A stretch of 64,000 nucleotides of DNA from Rhytidiadelphus loreus (taxonomy: Eukaryota > Streptophyta > Bryopsida > Hypnales > Hylocomiaceae). The stretch lies in contig OX344764.1 in assembly GCA_947034895.1 (NCBI GenBank), positions 64,647,348 through 64,711,347 on the forward strand. Direction: 5' to 3'. Every line of letters begins with the position of its first letter. Within the stretch, counting starts at the first letter, position 1. The translations under genes were made by a program, and so were the position numbers. Below are positions 56,201 through 64,000 of the stretch, piece by piece. The notes under the pieces were generated by a model. That model made no database searches, was not told the DNA's origin, and saw only the letters and a list, made by a program, of their open reading frames with translations.

Positions 56201-59200
56201 TCTTTAATGGGTTGCTTAGACCAAAATAATATCTTTCAAACATAAAAAAAAATCGTGTACTTGGAAAACTTGACATTCAATGGTTGAAAAAAAACTATTT
56301 GATTTGGACAAAAACTTCATAATGGGTGATTTTTGTCTTGGAAGGAAGACTAAGCCAACGAGTTTTTTTCCCAAAAACAAATATTTTCCAAGTGATGGAA
56401 ACCACAATGAACACCCCTTGGGAGCATCAAGTGATTTTTTTCAAACTCAAGCATTTCGGCGTTGGTCTTGGGAGAAAGATTAAGCCAATGAAAGTTCATC
56501 CCAAGAAAAAATATTTCATTGATAGCATACATGGGCAAGGATTTATTAGTTGGAGGCTTAGAGCAACTAGTTGATGACCTTGGTCACTTGGAATTCTTGT
56601 TTTCTAGTGTATTGTACAATTTAGGAATTATAAACTTTCAATCAATAACAAATTTGAAGTAGTATATAATTTGATCCTAGAAGACTATCAAGTAGGATAT
56701 TAATACTAATAAGTTTTGTACATCTCAAGATAATGGTCTTCCTTTCTAGTTTGGGCTAATTGTTAAATTTGACCACTCTACTTTTAAAAGTCACAAAAGT
56801 TAAGTAAAATTCCCATTAGTTTCATGACTAATTAGTTTTTCTCTTTAAATGCTCGAATTTGATTTGGTTATTTAGTGTCTTTACTTTATTCCAACTTGTT
56901 TTGCAATATTTTTATTGTAAAATAACAATTCTTAGCATTTAAATTCTCTATCACCAACTTAGTATACAAATTAATTTCATTATTATTCCAAATTGTAATA
57001 ATTTAAACACGTAATACATGTCAAAACCACTCCAAGGTAGTATTCAAACTATAAAATCTAATCCAATTGGTAACACATTCTCAATACAAGCTTCCTATTC
57101 CATATTTGTGTTCACACACAACCAACACTTCAAACACGTGCATACTTCTTAGACCACCAAATTCCTACTAGATTCATTCTACCAAATCAAGATTCATACA
57201 AGTGGACAATTTCCAATTAGACATCAAACAAACAAAATCACACACACAAACACATACTGATTTCTATCATATTCATTAAAAAACAAAGATACATGATGTA
57301 GTCAAGTAGTTTTTTTTGTTTTTGACTATTTGTCGTTTGCTATATTAAATGAAACCAATTATCAAACTATTTCACATTTAAAGAGGATAACTGGCTAATT
57401 GTCATTTTACATGCCGTAGATGTAGAAAGTTCTATAAAGATTAGATTAGAAAGGTGACAAATCTTCTTGGAGTATTTTCAAGGCAAATAGTTATCTTTCA
57501 ATTGAGGCTTGTAACTTGAGTGGATAGTGATAAAAGTCAAAAAATGTATACAAAATAGGTACTTGATTTAAAGTCAAAAAATGTGTACAAAATAGGTACT
57601 TGATTTAAACTAAACCAAATTTAAGTATTTTTTTAATTACCAAAAAATTCCAAACCTAGTCACCCAGACCCAACCTTGATCACCAGAATCCAACACATTT
57701 GTAATTCCAAGTAGAGTTTCCAGATGCAATCCATATGGGATTTATCCCCCCCCCCCATCAAAGAGGAGTGTTGAAGACACTGTGCTTTCCTAATCATAGT
57801 GGTTTTGCAATCACAATGGTTTTTAAAAATGAATTTGATTCATATCTACGGCAGGGATTGGGTTTGGAATTTTTTTAGACAAGATCAATTGCTCTTGGGG
57901 GAAGGAGGAGGCACATTGGTTTGTGCCTGTAATCATAGTTGATAGTTATCTTGTTGTCTAGATATAGGTGTGTCATTCTCCTAACCCTCTTTTTTTTTTC
58001 TTTTTTTTAAAAGTAAAAATTGTAATCTATGTGTACAATAATCCATTTTAACAAATTTTTGTATGTTAATTTTTTTAATGTATATTTTTTGAATGGTGTA
58101 TAAATTAAATTTAGTGATTAGATTGTTGTGTATTTGTGGCTAAGAAATTGATTGTGGGAACTTATAATAAATCACATTATTCATGTGGTTGTGTTTGATT
58201 TCATATTCTTTGACAATTTGTGATGGCTAATGTGTCAAATCCAATTATTAGTTTATATCATTTATATTTTATTCATAATCTTCCCTATTCTATTACAAAA
58301 TTCCTAGCAAATGAACATGTTCTACTATACTACAAGAAAAATGGACAATCCTATTGGGTTTGTTATTTTTTTTTGGTTTGACACACAACCACTAGTGAAG
58401 GTTGGAACTCTCACGGGACATGTAGGTAGTGGATGATAATGCTCTTCCTATTTGGAGGTTTTATACTTTGATTTGGAAGCAATGTTGTAACTATTCTAAC
58501 TTCAACAAAAATTTAACTACCACACTATTATGTTTGTTGGAATCTTTGTGACTTCCTACTTGGATTTTTATCTTCCAATTAATTTCCTTGATAGTTGGTT
58601 TGTTATTTTGTCACTTTTAATACTATAATTACATGCCGCATAGGTCAAACACTCTGATTTATTTGTGATTTGTCTTTTCTTTCTAAGTTGGAATTTTTGA
58701 ATATATACTTGTAAGTTTACATGTACCTTCATTGATTACAAGGCTTTGTAAATAATCTTCAATTGCTCCAACACTTGTAAAATTGGCACGCATACTCTCA
58801 ACTATTCATCATTGAATTTGTTCAAAAAGACAAACTTTTTATTTGTAATTCTTTTGAAATATGCCTACCCTAAAGTCATTCTCCCTAAGCAAAAAATGTT
58901 TTTTTTTTTATTGTAAATATCTCAAAATTCATAGCATCAAAATTCTTTGAAAATTGGATAATTTAGTAATTTGATAGTAATGAACTATGTTAATGGTCAA
59001 TATCTTGAAAAATAGACTCAAAAAATTTGTTTTGTTATCTCTTAGAATCAACAATTGGGAGGTAATTTTATAGGGAGGCCCCCCTTGGATATTCAAAGTT
59101 TAAGATAGTAGATCAAATGAGAATGGTTTTCACAAAACCTTGAGGATTTTATTTAAAGAAGCTTCCATCACAAAAATTTAATCCCTTGAATTTTCAAAAT

Positions 59201-59450
59201 AAGGAGGTATACAATCCTCCTTATTCCCACAAATACCTTTGATTTGTCCCTCCTACTCACCTTGGTATTTGTCTAGTTCTTTAAAATGGAGTCATAACAT
59301 CAATGACACCTTTCTTTTTTAGGTGGTCAAAAAATGTTGTCTATAAACACATGCCATTTCATTCATATTTATTTATTGTTCGAAGTTGTAGGACATCTCA
59401 TACTCCAAATGAATCAACAACACAACTCAAATTTATGTCTTGAGCTAGAT
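56201..59450. other. Intergenic DNA, nothing identified
   Basis: Contains a run of eleven C at 57746-57756, a directly repeated ~40-bp block (AAAGTCAAAAAATGTGTACA-type, near 57532 and 57571), and small patches of CCAATTGG-like words. Overlapping frames at 56216-56574 on both strands have no domain. Confidence 0.4.
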
Positions 59451-59461
59451 GGATAATACAT
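59451..59461. repeat. Target-site duplication of the Mutator-like element, left
   Basis: GGATAATACAT, identical to 62752-62762. Confidence 0.8.
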
Positions 59462-60624
59462 CAACGACGCTAGCATGTGAGCGTGTGAGCGTGAGCCTAA
59501 GAGCGGTGAGCAGGGATTGTGTGAGCCTAAAGCCTAGAAATGTAAAACATGATGTAATTTGTAAATATTTTTGGTTAAAAAGTTAAAAGATTGATTTTTT
59601 TTCACCGAAATTGCTATGTCTAGAAAAAAAATGACCTATTACCATGGGACCTATGCCCGTGAATTTTATATCTAAAAGCTTGGGAAGTTGGTGCTATTGC
59701 ATGTTTTGAAATTTATATTACATTCTAAGAGGTTGTTTGAGGGTGGATTGATCAAGTGAGATTACATATAATTTATAGTGAATTCTAAAGATAAGAGGAA
59801 AACAAATGCAGTGAAAATATTGTAGGATGTAGAGAATTGTGTACATAATAAAATATTCTTTCATTGCAACAAAGAATACATATTGGAATATAAAAATAAT
59901 ACTTTTTTACTCGAATTTAAAGATTTTGAAGACAATATATTGATACTACGTATCTACTTCATATCATGCTATTATCTACCAACTAACTTGAATACTCGCA
60001 TGTCTTGATGATTCTAGCAACAATAATTACTTGCTTTATTTCATCCAAGTTGAAGGTAGGAGTGTAAATGAATGTGTCTATCTTATAATCAAATTTACAC
60101 AAATAATGAAAGATATAATAAACGTGTTTGTAGTTTATGTACATGTTACGTTTTCCAATAGAGGCCTCATTTATATTTCCATAATGAGGACAAGTACAAG
60201 CTCATGAAAAATTGCAAAGTGTAATATTATAAACCTTTTGGTTAGGGTTTGTACCAAACAAAAATATAACAATAGCACCTACATGCTAGAAGTTTAAACA
60301 AGATAGTAAGGAAATAATTATCCCAATTGATATTAACTTTGAATGTATGTGTAATTTTTTGTTAAAGACAAATTTTGAAACTTTATATCATTTCTTGCAC
60401 TTTGAAAGTACAATTCCAGCGGTATATAGCATATAAAAAACGGATGCATACTGAGTCATTTATGACCTCAAAACTACAATAGCATCTTGAAATTTAGCTT
60501 GAAATGTTTAGATTTCAAAGATTTTAAGGTGCTTTGCTACCTCCAGTCGTTGATGGGTGCAATTTTCAGGGTTGCAATTTAGGGCAACAAATGTTAGGAT
60601 TTAGTCAAACATTGTAGTTCATGT

Positions 60625-61475
60625 ATTCTTTGCTATCTTCCGCCGTTAACGGTTGCGCTTTTAGAGGATTCAACTTTGCTTCTTCGATGGACCTTGCTAC
60701 CCCCCGCCATTAACGGCTGTACTTTAAGAGGATCCAATTTCGCTTCTTTGATGGCCTTTGCTACCCCCCGCCATTAACGGCTGCGCTTTAAGAGGATTCA
60801 ACTTTGTTTTTTTATGGACCTTTGTACCCTCCGCTGTTAATGGTGGGGGATATAGAGATGCAACTTTGTTTATTTTATTGACCTTGTTACCCCCCGACAT
60901 TAACGGCGAGGGGTTTGGAGATGCAACTTTATTTTTCTTATGGACCTTGTTACCCCCTGCCGTTAACAGCGGGGAGTTTGGAGATGCAACTTTATTTTTC
61001 TTATAGAACTTGCTACCCCTCGCCGTTAACGACGAGGGTTTGGAGATGCAATTTTTTTTTTATGGACCTTGTTACCCCCCGCCGTTAATGGCGAGGGTTT
61101 TGGAGATGCAACTTTGTTTTTCTTATGGACCTTGTTACCACCCGCTATTAACAACAGGGGTTTGGAGAAGCAATTTTTCTTTTTATGAACCTTGTTACCA
61201 CCCGCCGTTAACGGCAGGGGTTTGGAGAAGCAATTTTTTTTTTTATGAACCTTGTTACCACCCGCCGTTAACGGCGGGGGGTTTGGAGTTGCAACTTTGT
61301 TTTTTTTATGGACCTTGCTACCCACCGCCGTTAACGGCGGGGGGGTTGGAGTTGCAACTTTGTTTTCTTTATGGACCTTGCTACCCACCGCCGTTAACGG
61401 CCACGCTTTCAGAGGATCCAACTTCACTTCTTGTATAGACCTTATTACCCCGCCGTTAATGGCTGGGGTTTTAAA
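60625..61475 (+). repeat. Minisatellite, ~61 bp x 14, centred on CCGCCGTTAACGGCGG
   Basis: Fourteen units with GTTAAC-type cores near 60645, 60709, 60773, 60835, 60899, 60961, 61025, 61085, 61147, 61207, 61267, 61331, 61393 and 61455. The best units (61262 and 61326) carry the perfect 16-bp palindrome CCGCCGTTAACGGCGG. Between palindromes lies GGTTTGGAGATGCAACTTTG then TATGGACCTTG(C/T)TACC. Two unit types exist: one with GCGCTTTAAGAGGATTCAAC (units 1-3 and 13) and one with GGTTTGGAGATGCAAC (the middle). Frames on both strands run for up to 151 residues but are not kept in one phase across the array, so I do not call them genes. Confidence 0.9.
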
Positions 61476-61604
61476 GACCACAATTTTTTTTCAACATACC
61501 ACCATAAGTGAAGGACAAGGTTGTCACTTTCATGTTGAATATTTTGGAAATTCAACATTATATTGAATAAAAACCATAATGTTCATCACAAAACCTCAAG
61601 AGTC

Positions 61605-61860
61605 ACTTATTTGGATGTTTTTAAAATTGAGGAAGATAAGATCTTTATACAAATTGAATGGTAGAAGGTGAAGCAACGCATGTGGGATATATTAATTGTT
61701 AAGATTAGTAGGAGTTCAATCTTCAAATTATCCCATATCCTTTGAAGGTTCATAAGGAACAATGGATTTCATTATAAAACCACCTCTTTACCCTCCATCC
61801 TCACAAAGTATCATTGTAAAATTTCCTTTAGATTTTCATCAAGAATTTATTTGATTATAC
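61605..61860. repeat. Dispersed repeat, uninterrupted copy of the 46.9-47.56 kb repeat
   Basis: CATGTGGGATATATTAATTG, GATTAGTAGGAGTTCAATC and TTCAAATTATCCCATATCC are contiguous here, and ATGGATTTCATTATAAAACC follows. This is the empty-site form for the hairpin inserted at 47.0-47.4 kb. Confidence 0.6.
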
Positions 61861-62751
61861 ATGATCTTTGAACATTTCGACTTGTATTAAAAAATTTAAT
61901 TTTTTACAACAATTTGCTCAATTAATTCTTGTTGAATTTGACAATTTCTTCTCTTCATTTTATTTATTTTTCCGCATACTTCAAAATAATTATTTTCCAC
62001 TAATCTTATCTTTCACCTATAATAGAATCCATATATTGCATGCTGAAATTTTTCACCTTACTACCTCCAGCCATTAATCACTTTATTTTCATGATTTAAT
62101 ATTTGATTTCTATTGTCTTGTTTCTCAAATTGAATTGACCTCTGTATGATGTGGCAACAATTTCATTCAATGCATAAAACTTCATCTTGTGCCCAAATTG
62201 AACAATAAAACATGAGTTTTAAATCACACTCCACCATTGAACTTTATGAAATTCTAAAAAATGAAATTTAACTTAGAATTCAATTAAACTACTACCATTG
62301 AATTAATCATGTTTTCTATTTATTAAAAATTTTATTTATTTAATAAATAAATAAATTTTAAATAAAGATAGTTAAAAAAAAGGGGATATCAATTAGCAAA
62401 ATGGTCATTCAGAATATTAAGGGTTACTACATTTATTTGGTGTATAATATATGTTCATTTTATATTTTTCATATTCAAGATATTTCTAAAAAATTTAAAA
62501 GCATAGTTAAAAAAATAAAATAGGTGGACCATTTTCATCTTTTAAATTTATATAAAGGCCCGTGGTTCAATGTTTTGGTACAAAATCATTAGTAGCATAT
62601 TCATTTGTTGTTTAGTCAAACTATAGATCCTTTCATCTAATTCTACGGTCATAGGTCCCCAATGGATTTATAATTTCTAAATAGAAGAAAAAAAATTGGA
62701 GGTTCACAGGCTCACAGGCTCAGGCTCTTAGGCTCACATACTAGCATCCCC

Positions 62752-62762
62752 GGATAATACAT
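62752..62762. repeat. Target-site duplication of the Mutator-like element, right
   Basis: GGATAATACAT, identical to 59451-59461. Confidence 0.8.
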
Positions 62763-64000
62763 TGGTCACACCATAACAATATTTGATAAGGCAAAAAAAC
62801 TTTTTGTTCTTGTCTCTATCACATGTATAGGATTGGGTTACTTTTTGGATATAAATTATCATCTGAGTCTAGAATGTTAAACTCTAATTTTGGTAATGTT
62901 TGAAGATTTAGGTGATAGATTTTTATTCATATTTTTCTTCAAAGTTGTTTTAGAAAAGTCATTTTCGGGCAATATAAATTAATTTTTGAGGTAATAGAAT
63001 GTTAAAAAATAATAGAGTTTAAATAATCTATATTGTACAAATGCTAGGGAACAAAATTAAAAAGTCCCATACATTTGGATGGACAAAGAAATCTTATTTC
63101 TAATAAAATTTGAATGCCTAGTCTATAAGGGATTAAGTTTTTATTTCCATCATCTAATTATATTTTTGGCTTACTAAAAATTTGTGATAGAAAACGCATA
63201 ATTATCGTAATGATTAAAGTGAATTAAAATCCATGGTTTATCATTTTGATGATTTCACCAAGACTCCTTTAGTTTCCTAAAACTCGAGGGGAAGAAATTC
63301 AATTTCAAAAGTATTGATCTACAAATTTAACAACATTGGATACACTTCAAATCATTTACAAAACTAAAATGGATGTAGGTTGATGGTATGTCCACCAATT
63401 TCTTTGCATGAAAATAAAGAACAAACAATTGATAAATTCATTGATTGTCTTTTTTTTCTTTGATGCAATTTACTACCAAACAAACAATTTATTGTTAGAA
63501 CATAGACATACTATTATTGATACATTTTTTAATTTCAAATATATATTTTTACTAACAAAAATATATTTTAGCCTTTTGGCACCTTTTTTTTACCATTGAT
63601 ATAATTATTTAAAAAAATAAAAAAATATCAAAGTCATTTAAATGGTTTTGTTATATTTTATTCTATATATGACAATTAAAGTTTCTTAAAACTAATTTGA
63701 AAATTTTCTTGGTCATCGTTTGAGACCATTGGCCATGACTACAGAAACAGTTGTCTTCTCTTTTTAGTATTGCTATATAAAGATTTTCTAACACTCAATT
63801 TATGTCAATATCATTATGTTCCAGTTAATGGTACAAATACCAACACCAATATCATATATCTCATCCCTACTAAAGATATTGTGGTTTCATATTTTACAAA
63901 ACCAAATTGATTTTAGTTATCAATTTTAAAAGAATAAATGCACGTGACCAATGAGATATTGGTCTTAGCTACATTTTTGAAATACCCAACCAAAATGGTG
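62763..64000. other. AT-rich intergenic DNA, nothing identified
   Basis: No supported gene, repeat or RNA to the window end. The 63-residue frame at 63408-63599 is AT-biased chance. Confidence 0.5.

Larger units (their letters stand above)
59462..62751. mobile_element. Mutator-like (MULE-type) element, 3290 bp, non-autonomous
   Basis: The left end is CAACGACGCTAGCATGTGAG and the inverse of the right end GGGGATGCTAGTATGTGAGC. Both continue with GAGCCTAAGAGC and similar GAGCC words for ~60 bases. An 11-bp direct duplication, GGATAATACAT, flanks the element exactly (59451-59461 and 62752-62762). Duplications of 8-11 bp and extended inverted ends are characteristic of Mutator-type elements. Inside are AT-rich DNA, the palindromic minisatellite at 60625-61475 and a dispersed repeat at 61605-61860. 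I see no transposase or captured gene. Similar ends occur at 39637 and 40131/42214. Confidence 0.75.

Noticed and set aside
57746..57756. Run of eleven C as a functional signal
   Set aside because: A homopolymer, probably slippage or assembly noise, with no supporting context.
60758..61566. Open frames of 82-151 residues on both strands in the palindromic minisatellite
   Set aside because: They follow the ~61-bp repeat, change frame between units and exist on both strands, as expected of repeat DNA and not a protein.
59462..62751. Helitron (because of CTAG-type ends)
   Set aside because: An exact 11-bp duplication and inverted ends argue for a cut-and-paste element. Helitrons make no duplication and have no inverted ends.

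Overview
The window looks like nuclear DNA from a land plant with a large, repeat-rich genome. The evidence is strong A+T richness by eye, an L1-type LINE whose ORF2 ends in the zinc-binding domain typical of plant LINEs, several CACTA (En/Spm) insertions with 3-bp target duplications, and a Mutator-like element. The species cannot be named from this. I found no intact protein-coding host gene. The only possible host exon is a short open frame at the left edge. Nearly all longer open frames lie in tandem repeats or in a decayed LINE.

Layout, left to right. 1-760: a G+C-richer island with an open frame entering from the left edge. 0.8-17.9 kb: AT-rich DNA with three MITE-like inverted-repeat elements (2.1, 9.4 and 14.2 kb) and a 1.8-kb field of repeated CCAANTTGG-like words (15.6-17.4 kb) enclosing a 63-bp x3 tandem repeat. 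17.9-24.4 kb: a mosaic of one element family (here 'family P', ends CCCCTAAAGG flanked by TTAA), GTCGCCC-rich islands, a 4 x ~148-bp GC-rich array and a ~221-bp satellite-like array split by a 917-bp P element. 24.73-33.45 kb: an L1-type LINE on the minus strand, bounded by a 16-bp target duplication, 5'-truncated in ORF1 and carrying stops and frameshifts. It is interrupted by three CACTA-type insertions of 1651, 238 and 1537 bp.

33.5-48 kb: a degenerate 33-bp stem-loop repeat (33.8 kb), further P elements (36.4, 37.8, 43.5 kb), two ends of a long-inverted-repeat element, one of which received a 2071-bp CACTA element (40.14-42.21 kb), and a stand-alone hairpin related to those inside the LINE's CACTA insertions (47.0-47.4 kb). 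48-57 kb: a second CCAANTTGG field in the opposite orientation, a 31-bp x9 perfect tandem repeat, a short P-like element (52.1 kb), and GGATGAAG-rich arrays (52.9-53.6 kb). 59.46-62.75 kb: a 3290-bp Mutator-like element with an 11-bp target duplication, containing a ~61-bp minisatellite whose units centre on a CCGCCGTTAACGGCGG palindrome.

Nothing here forms an operon or pathway. The biology is mobile-element layering: LINE insertion, then CACTA insertions into it; a satellite array split by a P element; a Mutator-like end split by CACTA. The best candidates for something undescribed are family P (TTAA-flanked, piggyBac-like ends in a plant, with an empty site preserved in a tandem array), the double-hairpin plus tRNA-like module shared by two CACTA elements, and the CCAANTTGG fields. 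All boundaries were read by eye; no database search or alignment program was run.
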